Assembly (NCBI GenBank): GCA_027186245.1
Contig: CP114482.1
Coordinates: 10,373,209-10,437,208, forward strand
DNA: 64,000 nucleotides
Direction of reading: 5' to 3'
Source: Coriaria nepalensis
Taxonomy: Eukaryota > Streptophyta > Magnoliopsida > Cucurbitales > Coriariaceae
The position numbers and the translations under genes were made by a program. Positions within the stretch are counted from its first letter, which is position 1, and every line of letters starts with the position of its first letter. The notes beneath the pieces were generated by a model. It had not been told where the DNA came from. It was given only the letters and a program-made list of their open reading frames with translations, and did not search any database. Positions 10,091 through 24,900 of this stretch are shown in pieces.

Positions 10091-13000
10091 AAAGTAATTC
10101 GAAAGAATTCTGTTTTTTCGCACTTCAAACACGACTTTCATTCAGAACTTCCAATTCAACAATTGAAGGCAACTATGCATCTTTTTAGCCTTAAAATCAT
10201 GTCATTGAGTCTTTTCTAGTCATCAAATCATTTGAAAGCATTACGAACAAATTCTATTTCCACTCTTTAAACGAGACTTTTGTGCATAACTTGCAATTGA
10301 TCTATTCAAGCAAAGTATCCATTGTTTAGCCTTGAAATCATGTCATTGAGTCTCTTCTAGTAATTAAGTCATTTCAAAGCAAATGGAATGAAATGTATTT
10401 TTGCACTTGAACCACGACTTTCGTGCATAATTTGCAATGGATCTTTTGAAGGCAACTAAACATTTTTATAGCCTTAAAATCATGTCATTGAGTAACTTTT
10501 AGTCAATAAATCATTCCCAAATCAATTCCAACGAATTCTATTTTCGCATTTCAAACACGACTTTTGTGCAAAACATGCAATTGATCTATTGAAGACAATT
10601 ATGCGTTTGTTTAGCCTTAAAATCATGTCATTGAGTCTTCTTTAGTCATTAAATCAATTGAAAGTAATTCGAAAGAATTCTATTTTTTCGCACTTGAAAC
10701 ACGACTTTCATTCAGAACTTCCAATTCAACAATTGAAGGCAACTATGCATCTTTTTAGCCTTAAAATCATATCATTGAGTCTTTTCTAGTCATCAAATCA
10801 TTTGAAAGCAGCACGAACAAATTCTATTTCCACTCTTTAAACGAGACTTTTGTGCATAACTGGCAATTGATCTATTCAAGCAGATTATCCATTGTTTAGC
10901 CTTCAAATCACGTCATTGAGTCTCTTCTAGTAATTAAATCATTTCGAAGCAAATTGAACGAAATTTATTTTTGCACTTGAACCACGACTTTCGTGCATAA
11001 TTTGCAATGGATCTTTTAAAGGCAACTAGGCATTTTTATAGCCTTAAAATCATGTCATTGAGTCAATTTTAGTCAATAAATCATTCCAAAATCAATTCCA
11101 ACGAATTCTATTTTCGCATTTCAAACATGAGTTTTGTGCAAAACATGCAATTGATCTATTGAAGGCAATTATGCATTTGTTTAGCCTTAAAATCGTGTCA
11201 TTGAGTCTTCTCTAGTCATTGAATCAATTGAAACTAATTCGAAAGAATTCTATTTTTTCGCACTTCAAAAACAACTTTCATTCAAAACTTCCAATTCAAC
11301 CATTGAAGGCAACTATGCATCTTTTTGGCCTTAAAATCATGTCATTGAGTCTTTTCTAGTCATCAAATCATTTGAAAGCAGTACGAACAAATTCTATTTC
11401 CACTCTTTAAACGAGACTTTTGTGCATAATTTGCAATTGATCTTTTCAAGCAGATTATCCATTGTTTAGCCTTCAAATCACGTCATTGAGTCTCTTCTAG
11501 TAATTAAATCATTTCGAATTAAATGGAACGAAATTTATTTTTGCACTTGAACCACGACTTTCGTGCATAATTTGCAATGGATCTTTTGAAGGCATCTAGG
11601 CATTTTTAAAGCCTTAAAATCATGTCATTGAGTCAATTTTAGTCAATAAATCATTCCAAAATCAATTCCAACGAATTCTATTTTCGCATTTCAAACAAGA
11701 GTTTTGTGCAAAACATGCAATTGATCTATTGAAGACAATTATGCGTTTGTTTAGCCTTAAAATCATGTCATTGAGTCTTCTCTAGTCATTAAATCAATTA
11801 AAGATAATTCGAAAGAATTCTATTTTTTCGTACTTCAAACATGACTTTCATTCAGAACTTCCAATTCAACAATTGAAGGCAACTATGCATCTTTTTAGCC
11901 TAAAATCATGTCATTGAGTCTTTTCTAGTCATCAAATCATTTGAAAGCATTACGAACAAATTCTATTTCCACTCTTTAAACGAGACTTTTGTGCATAACT
12001 TGCAATTGATCTATTCAAGCAAATTATCCATTGTTTAGCCTTGAAATCATGTCATTGAGTCTCTTCTAGTAATTAAATCATTTCAAAGCAAATGGAATGA
12101 AATGTATTTTTGCACTTGAACCACGACTTTCGTGCATAATTTGCAATGGATCTTTTGAAGGCAACTAAACATTTTTATAGCCTTAAAATCATGTCATTGA
12201 GTCACTTTTAGTCAATAAATCATTCCCAAATCAATTCCAACGAATTCTATTTTCGCATTTCAAACACGACTTTTGTGCAGAACATGCAATTGATCTATTG
12301 AAGACAATTATGCGTTTGTTTAGCCTTAAAATCATGTCATTGAGTCTTCTGTAGTCATTAAATGAATTGAAAGTAATTCGAAAGAATTCTATTTTTTCGC
12401 ACTTCAAACACGACTTTCCTTCAGAACTTCCAATTCAACAATTGAAGGCAACTATGCATCTTTTTATCCTTAAAAGCATGTCATTGAGTCTTTTCTAGTC
12501 ATCAAATCATTTGAAAGCAGTACGAACAAATTCTATTTCCACTCTTTAAACGATACTTTTGTGCATAACTTGCAATTGATCTATTCAAGCAGATTATCCA
12601 TTGTTTAGCCTTCAAATCATGTCATTGAGTCTCTTTTAGTAATTAAATCATTTCGAAGCAAATTGAACGAAATTTATTTTTGCACTTGAACCACGACTTT
12701 CGTGCATAATTTGCAATGGATCTTTTAAAGGCAACTAGGCATTTTTATAGCCTTAAAATCATGTCATTGAGTCAATTTTAGTCAATAAATCATTCCAAAA
12801 TCAATTCCAACGAATTCTATTTTCGCATTTCAAACATGAGTTTTGTGCAAAACATGCAATTGATCTATTGAAGACAATTATGCATTTGTTTAGCCATAAA
12901 ATCATGTCATTGAGTCTTCTCTAGTCATTAAATCAATTGAAACTAATTCGAAAGAATTCTATTTTTTCGCACTTCAAACACAACTTTCATTCAAAACTTC

Positions 13001-16000
13001 CAATTCAACCATTGAAGGCAACTATGCATCTTTTTAGCCTTAAAATCATGTCATTGAGTCTTTTCTAGTCATCAAATCATTTGAAAGCATTACGAACAAA
13101 TTCTATTTCCACTCTTTAAACGAGACTTTTGTGCATAACTTTCAATTGATCTATTCAAGCAAATTATCCATTGTTTAGCCTTGAAATCATGTCATTGAGT
13201 CTCTTCTAGTAATTAAATCATTTCAAAGCAAATGGAATGAAATGTATTTTTGCACTTGAACCACGACTTTCGTGCATAATTTGCAATGGATCTTTTGAAG
13301 GCAACTAAACATTTTTATAGCCTTAAAATAATGTCATTGAGTAACTTTTAGTCGATAAATCATTCCCAAATCAATTCCAACGAATTCTATTTTCGCATTT
13401 CAAACACGACTTTTGTGCAAGACATGCAAGTGATCTATTGAAGGCAATTATGTGTTTGTTTAGCCTTAAACTCATGTCATTGAGTCTTCTCTAGTCATTA
13501 AATCAATTAAAAGTAATTCGAAAGAATTCTGTTTTTTCGCACTTCAAACACGACTTTCATTCCGAACTTCCAATTCAACAATTGAAGGCAACTATGCATC
13601 TTTTTAGCCTTAAAATCATGTCATTGAGTCTTTTCTAGTCATCAAATCATTTGAAAGCATTACGAACAAATTCTATTTCCACTCTTTAAACGAGACTTTT
13701 GTGCATAACCTGCAATTGATCTATTCAAGCAAATTATCCATTGTTTAGCCTTCAAATCACGTCATTGAGTCTCTTCTAGTAATTAAATCATTTCGAAGCA
13801 AATGGAACGAAATTTATTTTTGCACTTGAACCCCGACTTTCGTGCATAATTTGCAATGGATCTTTTGAAGGCAACTAGGCTTTTTTGTAGCCTTAAAATC
13901 ATGTCATTGAGTCACTTTTAGTCAATAAATCATTCCCAAATCAATTCCAACGAATTCTATATTCGCATTTCAAACACGACTTTTGTGCAAAACATGCAAT
14001 TGATCTATTGAAGACAATTATGCGTTTGTTTAGCGTTAAAATCATGTCATTGAGTCTTCTGTAGTCATTAAATCAATTGAAAGTAATTCGAAAGAATTCT
14101 ATTTTTCCGCACTTCAAACACGACTTTCATTCAGAACTTCCAATTCAACCATTGAAGGCAACTATGCATCTTTTTAGCCTTAAAATCATGTCATTGAGTG
14201 TATTCTAGTCATCAAATCATTTGAAAGCAGTACGAACAAATTCTATTTCCACTCTTTAAACGAGACTTTTGTGCATAACTTGCAATTGATCTATTCAAGC
14301 AGATTATCCATTGTTTAGCCTTCAAATCACGTCATTGAGTCTCTTCTAGTAATTAAATCATTTCGAAGCAAGTGGAACGAAATTTATTTTTGCACTTGAA
14401 CCACGACTTTCGTGCATAATTTGCAATGGAGCTTTTGAAGGCAACTAGGCATTTTTATAGCCTTAAAATCATGTCATTGAGTCACTTTTAGTCAATAAAT
14501 CATTCCCAAATCAATTCCAACGAATTCTATTTTCGCATTTCAAACACGACTTTTGTGCAAAACATGCAATTGATCTATTGAAGACAATTATGCGTTTGTT
14601 TAGCCTTAAAATCATGTCATTGAGTCTTCTGTAGTCATTAAATCAATTGAAAGTAATTCGAAAGAATTCTATTTTTTCGCACTCCAAACACGACTTTCAT
14701 TCAGAACTTCCAATTCAACCATTGAAGGCAACTATGCATCTTTTTAGCCATAAAATCATGTCATTGTGTGTATTCTAGTCATCAAATCATTTGAAAGCAG
14801 TACAAACAAATTCAATTTCCACTCTTTAAACGAGACTTTTGTGCATAACTTGCAATTGATCTATTGAAGCAAATTATCCATTATTTAGGCTTGAAATCAT
14901 GTCATTGAGTCTCTTCTAGTAATTAAATCATTTCAAAGAAATTTAAACGAAATCTTTTTTCGCACCTGAACCACGGCTTTTGTACATAATTTGCAACGGA
15001 TCTTTTGAAGGCAACTAGACATTTGTATAGCCTTAAAATCATGTCATTGAGTCACTTTTAGTCAATAAATCATTCCAAAATCAATGCCAACGAATTCTAT
15101 TTTCGCATTTCAAACACGACTTTTGAGCAAAACATGCAATTGATCTATTGAAGACAATTATGCATTTGTTTAGCCTTAAAATCATGTCACTGAGTCTTCT
15201 CTAGTCATTAAATCAATTGAAAGTAATTCGAAAGAATTCTATTTTTTCGCACTTCAAACACAACTTTCATTCAGAACTTCCAATTCAACCATTGAAGGCA
15301 ACTATGCATCTTTTTAGCCTTAAAATCATGTCATTGAGTCTTTTCTAGTCATCAAATCATTTGAAAGCAGTACGAACAAATTCTATTTCCACTCTTTAAA
15401 CGAGACTTTTGTGCATAACTTGCAATTGATCTATTCAAGCAGATTATCCATTGTTTAGCCTTCAAATCACGTCATTGAGTCTCTTCTAGTAATTAAATCA
15501 TTTCGAAGCAAATGGAACGAAATTTATTTTTGCACTTGAACCATGACTTTCGTGAATAATTTGCAATGGATCTTTTGAAGGCAACTAGGCATTTTTATAG
15601 CCTTAAAACTATGTCATTGAGTCTTCTCTAGTCATTAAATCAATTCAAGGTAATTCGAAAGAATTCTATTTTTTCGCACTTCAAACATGACTTTCGTTCA
15701 GAACTTCCAATTCAACCATTGAAGGCAACTATGCATCTTTTTAGCCTTAAAATCATGTCATTGAGTCTATTCTAGTCATCAAATCATTTGAAAGCAGTAC
15801 GAACAAATTCTATTTCCACTCTTTAAACGAGACTTTTGTGCATAACTTGCAATTGATCTATTCAAGCAGATAATCCATTGTTTAGCTTTCAAATCACGTC
15901 AGTGAGTCTGTTCTAGTAATTAAATCATTTCGAAGCAAATGGAACGAAATTTATTTTTGCACTTAAACCACGACTTTCGTGCATAATTTGCAATGGATCT

Positions 16001-16940
16001 TTTGAAGGCAACTAGGCATTTTTATAGCCTTAAAATCATGTCATTGAGTCACTTTTAGTCAATAAATCATTCCCAAATCAATTCCAACGAATTCTATATT
16101 CGCATTTGAAACACAACTTTTGTGCAAAACATGCAATTGATCTATTGAAGACAATTATGCGTTTGTTTAGCCTTAAAATCATGTCATTGAGTCTTCTCTA
16201 GTCATTAAATCAATTGAACGTAATTCGAAGGAATTCTATTTTCTCGCACTTCAAACACGACTTTCATTCAGAACTTCCCATTCAACCATTGAAGGCAACT
16301 ATGCATCTTTTTAGCCTTAAAATCATGTCATTGAGTCTTTTCTAGCCATCAAATCATTTGAAAGCAGTACGAACAAATTCTATTTCCACTCTTTAAACGA
16401 GACTTTTGTGCATAACTTGCAATTGATCTATTCAAGCAGATTATCCATTGTTTAGCCTTCAAATCATGTCATTGAGTCTCTTCTAGTAATTAAATCATTT
16501 CGAAGCAAATGGAACGAAATTTATTTTTGCACTTGAACCACGACTTTCGTGCATAATTTGCAATGGATCTTTTGAAGGCAACTAGGCATTTTTATAGCCT
16601 TAAAATCATGTCATTGAGTCACTTTTAGTCAATAAATCATTCCAAAATCAATTCCAACGAATTCTATTTTCGCATTTCAAACACGACTTTTGTGCAAGAC
16701 ATGCAATTGATCTATTGAAGGCAATTATGCGTTTGTCTAGCCTTAAAATCATGTCATTGAGTCTTCTCTAGTCATTAAATCAATTAAAAGTAATTCGAAA
16801 GAATTCTATTTTTTCGCGCTTCAAACATGACTTTCATTCAGAACTTCCAATTCAACAATCGAAGGCAACTATGCATCTTTTTAGCCTTAAAATCATGTCA
16901 TTGAGTCTTTTCTAGTCTTCAAATCATTTGAAAGTATTAC
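10091..16940 (+). repeat. 570-bp-class HOR block, moderately diverged
   Basis: Most units are 570 bp and share GAAAGCAGTACGAAC, AAGCAGATTATCC and CTTCAAATCACGTC variants. A local offset of 1,709 bp (three HORs) links 10,245-11,384 to 11,954-13,093: both have AATGGAATGAAATG with GGCAACTAAACATT, then AAATTGAACG with TCTTTTAAAGGC. No near-identical long copies are evident, so this block looks less recently homogenised than its neighbours. Confidence 0.82.
15374..15800 (+). repeat. Three-monomer HOR variant (427 bp)
   Basis: This unit has A (15374-15514), a B/C hybrid (15515-15656) and D (15657-15800). One monomer length has been lost by fusing the 5' part of B to the 3' part of C. The reading changes from GGCATTTTTATAGCC (B) to GAGTCTTCTCTAGTCATTA (C) within the conserved core, so the junction lies at about 15,599-15,624. 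Confidence 0.92.
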
Positions 16941-18963
16941 GAACAAATTCTATTTTCACTCTTCAAACGGGACTTTTGTGCATAACTTGCAATTGATCTA
17001 TTTAAGCAAATTATCCTTTGTTTAGCCTTGAAATCATGTCATTGAGTCTCTTTTAGTAATTAAATCATTTCAAAGAAATTCGAACGAAATCTTTTTTCGC
17101 ACTTGAACCGTGACTTTCGTGCATAATTTGCAATGGATCTTTTGAAGGCAACTATGCATTTGTATAGCCTTAAAATCATGTCATTGAGTCACTTTTAGTT
17201 AGTAAATCATTCGAAATCAATTCAAAAGAATTCTATTTTTTCATTTCAAACACGACTTTTGTGCAAAACATACAATTGACATATTGAAGGCAATTATGCG
17301 TTTGTCTAGCCTTAAAATCATGTCATTGAGTCTTCTCTAGTCATTAAATCAATTAAAAGTAATTCGAAAGATCTCTATTTTTTCACGCTAGAAACACGAC
17401 TTTCGTTTAGAACTTCCAATTCAATAATTGAAGGCAACTATGCATCTTTTTAGCCTTAAAATCATGTCATTGAGTCTCTTCTAGTCATCAAATCAGTTAA
17501 AAGCATTCCGAACAAATTCTATTTTCGCTCTTTAAACGAGACTTTTGTGCATAACTTGCGATTGATCTATTCAAGCAAATTTTCCATTGTTTAGCCTCGA
17601 AATCATGTCATTGAGTCACTTATAGTAATTAAATCATTTCAACGAAATTCGAACGAAATCTTTTTTCGCACTTGAACCATGACTTTCGTGCATAATTTGC
17701 AATGGATCTTTTGAAGGCAACTATGCATTTGTATAGCCTTAAAATCATGTCATTGAGTCACTTTTAGGTAGTAAATCATTCGAAATCAATTCAAACGAAT
17801 TCTATTTTCGCATTACAAACACGAGTTTTGTGCAAAACATGCAATTGATCTATTAAAGGCAATTATGCATTTGTTTAGCCTTAAAATCATGTCATTGAGT
17901 CTTCTCTAGTCATTAAATCAATTAAAAGTAATTCGAAAGAATTCTAATTTTTTGCGCTCCAAATACGACTTTCGTTCAGAACTTCCAATTCAACAATTGA
18001 TGGCAACTATGCATCTTTTTGGCCTTAAAATCATGTCATTGAGTCTTTTCTAGTCATCAAATCATTTGAAAGCATTACGAACAAATTCTATTTTCGCTCT
18101 TTAAACGAGACTTTTGTGCATAACTTGCGATTGATCTATTCAAGCAAATTTTCCATTGTTTAGCCTCGAAATCACGTCATTGAGTCTCTTCTAGTAATTA
18201 AATCATTTCGAAGCAAATGGAACGAAATTTATTTTCGCACCTGAACCACGGCTTTTGTACATAATTTGCAATGGATCTTTTGAAGGCAACTAGGCATTTG
18301 TATAGCCTTAAAATCATGTCATTGAGTCACTTTTAGTCAATAAATCATTCCCAAAATCAATTCCAACGAATTCTATTTTCGCATTTCAAACACGACTTTT
18401 GTGCAAAACATGCAATTGATCTATTGAAGGCAATTATGCGTTTGTTTAGCTTTAAAATCATGTCATTGAGTCTTCTCTAGTCATTAAATCAATTAAAAGT
18501 AATTCGAAAGAATTCTATTTTTTCGCACTTCAAACATGACTTTCGTTCAGAACTTCCAATTCAACCATTGAAGGCAACTATGAATCTTTTTGGCCTTAAA
18601 ATCATGTCATTGAGTCTTTTCTAGTCATCAAATCATTTGAAAGCAGTGCGAACAAATTCTATTTCCACTCTTTAAACGAAACTTTTGTGCATAACTTGCG
18701 ATTGATCTATTGAAGCAAATTATCCGTTGTTTAGCCTTGAAATCATGTCATTGAGTCTCTTCTAGTAATTAAATCATTTCAAAGCAATTGGAACGAAATT
18801 TATTGTTGCACTTGACCCACGACTTTCGTGCATAATTTGCAATGGATCTTTTGAAGGCAACTAGGCATTTGTATAGCCTTAAAATCATGTCATTGAGTCA
18901 CTTTTAGTCAGTAAATCATTCAAAATCAATTCAAACGAATTCTATTTTTGCATTTCAAACACA
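16941..18963 (+). repeat. Diverged HOR units between the 570-bp block and the large duplications
   Basis: This stretch holds about three and a half HORs with private variants: GAAAGATCTCTATTT in D near 17,368, AAGCATTCCGAAC near 17,503 and CATTCCCAAAATCAATTCC near 18,347. The last makes a 571-bp unit at 18,079-18,649. It looks like a mosaic of neighbouring HOR types. Confidence 0.78.
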
Positions 18964-21900
18964 ACTTTTGTGCAAAACATGCAATTGATCTATTGAAGGC
19001 AATTATGCGTTTGTTTAGCCTTAAAATCATGTCATTGAGTCTTCTCTAGTCATTAAATCAATTAAAAGTAATTCGAAAGAATTCTATTTTTTTGCACTTC
19101 AAACATGACTTTCGTTCAGAACTTCCAATTCAACCATTGAAAGCAACTATGCATTTTTTTAGCCTTAAAATCATGTCATTGAGTCTTTTCTAGTCATCAA
19201 ATCATTTGAAAGCACTACGAACAAATTCTGTTTCCACTCTTTAAATGAGGCTTTTGTGCGTAACTTGCAATTGATCTATTGAAGCAAATTTTCCCTTGTT
19301 TAGCCTTGAAATCATGTCATTGAGTCTCTTCTAGTAATTAAATCATTTCGAAGCAATTGGAACGAAATTTATTTTTGCACTTGAACCACGACTTTCGTGC
19401 ATAATTTGCAATGGATCTTTTGAAGGCAACTAGGCATTTGTATAACCTTAAAACCATGTCATTGAGTCACTTTTAGTCAATAAATCATTCGAAATCAATT
19501 CAAACGAATTCTATTTTCGCAATTCAAACACGACTTTTGTGCAAAACATGCAATTGATCTATTGAAGGCAATTATGCGTTTGTTTAGCCTTAAAATCATG
19601 TCATTGAGTCTTCTCTAGTCATTAAATCAATTAAAAGTAATTCGAAAGAATTCTATTTTTTCGCACTACAAACATGACTTTCGTTCAGAACTTCTAATTC
19701 AACCATTGAAGGCAACTATGCATCTTTTTAGCCTTAAAATCATGTCATTGAGTCTTTTCTAGTCATCAAATCATTTGAAAGCATTACGAACAAATTGTAT
19801 TTCCACTCTTTAAACGAGACTTTTGTGCATAACTTGCAATTGATCTATTGAAACAAATTATCCCTTGTTTAGCCTTGAAATCATGTCATTGAGTCTCTTC
19901 TAGTAATTAAATCATTTCGAAGCAAGTGGAAGAAATTTATTTTTGCACTTGAACCACGACTTTCGTGCATAATTTGCAATTGATCTTTTGAAGGCAACTA
20001 GGCATTTGTATAGCCTTAAAATCATGTCATTGAGTCACTTTTAGTCAATAAATCATTCGAAATCCATTCAAACGAATTCTATTTTCGCATTTCAAACACG
20101 ACTTTTGTGCAAAACATGCAATTGATCTATTGAAGGCAATTATGTGTTTGTTTAGCCTTAAAATCATGTCATTGAGTCTTCTCTAGTCATTAAATCAATT
20201 AAAAGTAATTCGGAAGAATTCTATTTTTTCGCACTTCAAACATGACTTTCGTTCAGAACTTCCAATTCAACCATTGAAGGCAACTATGCATCTTTTGAGC
20301 CTTAAAAATTATGTCATTGAGTCTTTTCTAGTCATCAAATCATTTGAAAGCAGTACGAACAAATTCTATTTCCACTCTTAAAACGAGAGTTTTGTGCATA
20401 ACTTGCAATTGATCTATTGAAGCAAATTATCCAATGTTTAGCCTTGAAATCATGTCATTGAGTCTCTTCTAGAGATTAAATCATTTCAAAGCAATTTGAA
20501 TGTAATCTTTTTTCGCACTTGAACGAATACTTTCGTGCATAATTTGCAATGGATCTTTTGAAGGCAACTAGGCATTTGTATAGCCTTAAAATCATGTCAT
20601 TGAGTCACTTTTAGTCAATAAATCATTCAAAATCAATTCAAACGAATTCTATTTTTGCATTTCAAACACAACTTTTGTGCAAAACATGCAATTGATCTAT
20701 TGAAGGCAATTATGCGTTTGTTTAGCCTTAAAATCATGTCATTGAGTCTTCTCTAGTCATTAAATCAATTAAAAGTAATTGGAAAGAATTCTATTTTTTC
20801 GCACTTCAAACACGACTTTCGTTCAGAACTTCCAATTCAACCATTGAAGGCAACTATGCATCTTTTTAGCCTTAAAATCATGTCATTGAGTCTTTTCTAG
20901 TCATCAAATCATTTGAAAGCATTACGAACAAATTCTTTTTCCACTCTTTAAACGAGACTTTTGTGCATAACTTGCAATTGATCTATTGAAACAAATTATA
21001 CATTGTTTAGCCTTGAAATCATGTCATTGAGTCTCTTCTAGTAATTAAATCATTTCGAAGCAATTGGAAGAAATTTGTTTTTGCACTTGAACCACGACTT
21101 TCGTGCATAATTTGCAATTGATCTTTTGAAGGCAACTAGGCATTTGTATAGCGTTAAAATCATGTCATCGAGTCACTTTTAGTCAGTAAATCATTCGAAA
21201 TCAATTCAAACGAATTTTATTTTTGCATTTCAAACACAACTTTTGTGCAAAACATACAATTGATCTATTGAAGGCAATTATGCGTTTGTTTAGCCTTAAA
21301 ATCATGTCATTGAGTCTTCTCTAGTCATTAAATTAATTAAATGTAATTCGAAAGAATTCAATTTTTTCGCACTTCAAACATGACTTTCGTCCAGAACTTC
21401 CAATTCAACCATTGAAGGCAACTATGCATCTTTGTAGCCATAAAATCATGTCATTGAGTCTTTTCTAGTCATCAAATCATTTGAAAGCATTACGAACAAA
21501 TTCTATTTCCACTCTTTAAACCAGACTTTTGTGCATAACTTGCAATTGATCTGTTCAAGCAAATTATCATTTGTTTATCCTTGAAATTATGTCATTGAGT
21601 CTCTTTTAGTAATTAAATCATTTCAAAGCAAATGGAACAAAATTTATTTTTGCACTTGAACCACGACTTTTGTGCATAATTTGCAACGGATCTTTTGAAG
21701 GCAACTAGGTATTTTTATAGCCTTAAAATGATGTCATTGAGTCACTTTTAGTCAATAAATCATTCGAAATCAATTCAAACGAATTCTATTTTCGCATTTC
21801 AAACACGAATTTTGTGCAAAACATGCAATTGATCTATTGAAGGCAATTATGCGTTTGTTTAGCCTTAAAATCATGTCATTGAGTCTTCTCTAGTCATTAA

Positions 21901-24900
21901 ATCAATTAAAAGTAATTTGAAAGAATTCTATTTTTTCGCACTTCAAATACGACTTTTGTCTGAACTTCCAATTCAACCATTGAAGGCAACTATGCATCTT
22001 TTTAGCCTTAAAATCATGTCATTGAGTCTTTTCTAGTCATCAAATCATTTGAAAGCATTACGAACAAATTCTATTTTCGCTCTTTAATCGAGACTTTTGG
22101 GCATGACTTGCAATTGATCTGTTCAAGCAAATTATCCTTTGTTTGTCCTTGAAATCATGTCATTGAGTCTCTTTTAGTAATTGATCCATTTCAAAGCAAA
22201 TGGAACGAAATTTATTTTTGCACTTGAACGACGACTTTCGTGCATAATTTGGAATGGATCTTTTGAAGGCAACTAGGCATTTGTATAGCCTTAAAATCAT
22301 GTCGTTGAGTCACTTTTAGTCAATAAATCATTCGAAATCAATTCAAACGAATTCTATTTTCGCATTTCAAACACGACTTTAGTGCAAAACATGCAATTGA
22401 TCTGTTGAAGGCAATTATGCGTTTGTTTAGCCTTAAAATCATGTCATTGAGTCTTCTGTAGTCATTAAATTAATTAAAAGTAATTCGAAAGAATTCTATT
22501 TTTTCGTGCTACAAACACGACTTTCATTCAGAACTTCCAATTAAACAATTGAAGGCAACTATGCATCTTTTTAGCCTTAAAATCATGTCATTCAGTCTTT
22601 TCCAGTCATCAAATCATTTGAAAGCATTACGAACAAATTCTATTTTCGCTCTTTAAACAAGACTTTTGTTCATAACTTGCAATTGATCAATTCAAGAAAA
22701 TTATCCATTGTTTAGCCTCGAAATAATCTCATCGAGTCTCTTCAAGTAATTAAATCATTTCAAATAAATTTAAATGAAATCTTTTTTCGCACCTGAACCA
22801 CGGCTTTTGTGCATAATTTGCAATGGATCTTTTGAAGGCAACTAGGCATTTGTATAGCCTTAAAATCATGTCATTGAGTCACTTTTAGTCAGTAAATCAT
22901 TCGAAATCAATCCAAACGAATTCTATTTTCGCATTTCAAACACAACTTTTGTGCAAAACATGCAATTGATCTATTGAAGGCAATTATGCGTTTGTTTAGC
23001 CTTAAAATAATGTCATTGAGTCTTCTCTGGTCATTAAATCAATTAAAAGTAATTCGAAGGAATTCTATTTTTTCGCACTTCAAACACGACTTTCGTTCAG
23101 AACTTCCAATTCAACCATTGAAGGCAACTATGCATCTTTTTCGCATTAAAATCATGTCATTGAGTCTCTTCTAGTCATCAAATTATTTAAAACCATTACG
23201 AACAAATTCTATTTTCGCTCTTTAAACGAGACTTTTGCGCATAACTTGCAATTGATCTATTCAAGCAAATTATCCATTGTTTAGCCTTGAAATCATGTCA
23301 TCGAGTCTCTTTTAGTAATTAAATCATTTCAAAGCAATTGGAACGAAATCTTTTTTCGCACCTGAACCACGGCTTTTGTACATAATTTGCAATGGATCTT
23401 TTGAAGGCAACTAGGCATTTGTATAGCCTTAAAATCATGTCATTGAGTCACTTTTAGTCAGTAAATCATTCGAAATCAATTCAAACGAATTCTATTTTCG
23501 CATTTCAAACACGACTTTTGTGCAAAACATGCAATTGATCTATTGAAGGCAATTATGTGTTTGTTTAGCCTTAAAATCATGTCATTGAGTCTTCTCTAGT
23601 CATTAAATCAATTAAAAGTAATTCGAAAGAATTCTATTTTTTCGCACTTCAAACACGACTTTCGTTCAGAACTTTCAATTCAATAATTGAAGCCAACTAT
23701 GCATCTTTTTAGCCTTAAAATCATGTCATTGAGTCTCTTCTACTCATCAAATCATTTAAAACCATTACGAACAAATTCTATTTTCGCTATTTAAACGAGA
23801 CTTTTGTACATAACTTGCAACTGATCTATTCAAGCAAATTATCCATTGTTTAGCCTTGAAATCATGTCACTGAGTCTCTTTTAGTAATTAAATCATTTCA
23901 AAGAAATTCGAACAAAATCTTTTTTCGCACTCGAACCAATACTTTCATGCATAATTTGCAATGGATCTTTTGAAGGCAACTAGGCATTTGTATAGCCTTA
24001 AAATCATGTTATTGAGCCACTTTTAGTCAGTAAATCATTCGAAATCAATTCAAACGAATTCTATTTGTGCATTTCAAACACGACTTTTGTGCAAAACATG
24101 CAATTGATCTATTGAAGGCAATTATGCATGTGTCTAGCCTTAAAATCATGTCATTGGGTCTTCTCTAGTCATTAAATCAATTAAAAGTAATTCGAAAGAT
24201 CTCTATTTTTTCGCGCTACAAACACGACTTTCGTTCTGAACTTCCAATTCAATAATTGAAGGCAACTATGCATATTTTTAGCCTTAAAATCATGTCATTG
24301 AGTCTCTTCTAGTCATCAAATCATTTGAAAGCATTACGAACAAATTCTATTTTCGCTCTTTAAACGAGACTTTTGTGCATAACTCGCAATTGATCTATTT
24401 AAGCAAATTATCCTTTGTTTAGCCTTGAAATCATGTCATTGAGTCTCTTTTAGTAATTAAATCATTTCAAAGAAATTCGAACGAAATCTTTTTTCGCACT
24501 CGAACCAATACTTTCGTGCATAATTTGCCATGGATCTTCTAAATTCAACTATTCATCTTTTTAGCCTTAAAATCATGTCATTGAGTCACTTTTAGTCAGT
24601 AAATCATTCGAAATCAGTTCAGACGAATTCTATTTTCGCATTTCAAACACGACTTTTGTGCAAATCATGCAATTGATCTATTAAAGGCAATTATGCGTTT
24701 GTTTAGCCTTAAAATCATGTCATTGAGTCTTCTCTAGTCATTAAATCAATTAAAAGGAATTCAAAAGAATTCTATTTTTTCGCACTTCAAACACGACTTT
24801 CATTCAGAACTTCCAATTCAACAATTGAAGGCAACTATGCATCTTTTTCGCCTTAAAATCATGTCATTGAGTCTCTTCTAGTCATCAAATCATTTAGAAC

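Noticed and set aside
22974..23174. 66-codon open frame, also at 30,937 and 41,176, and an 83-codon frame at 38,332
   Set aside because: These are chance open stretches in C-D(-A) monomers copied by the segmental duplications. The 83-codon frame exists in only one block copy. The monomer length is not a multiple of three, so frames cannot persist through the array, and no promoter or splice context is apparent.
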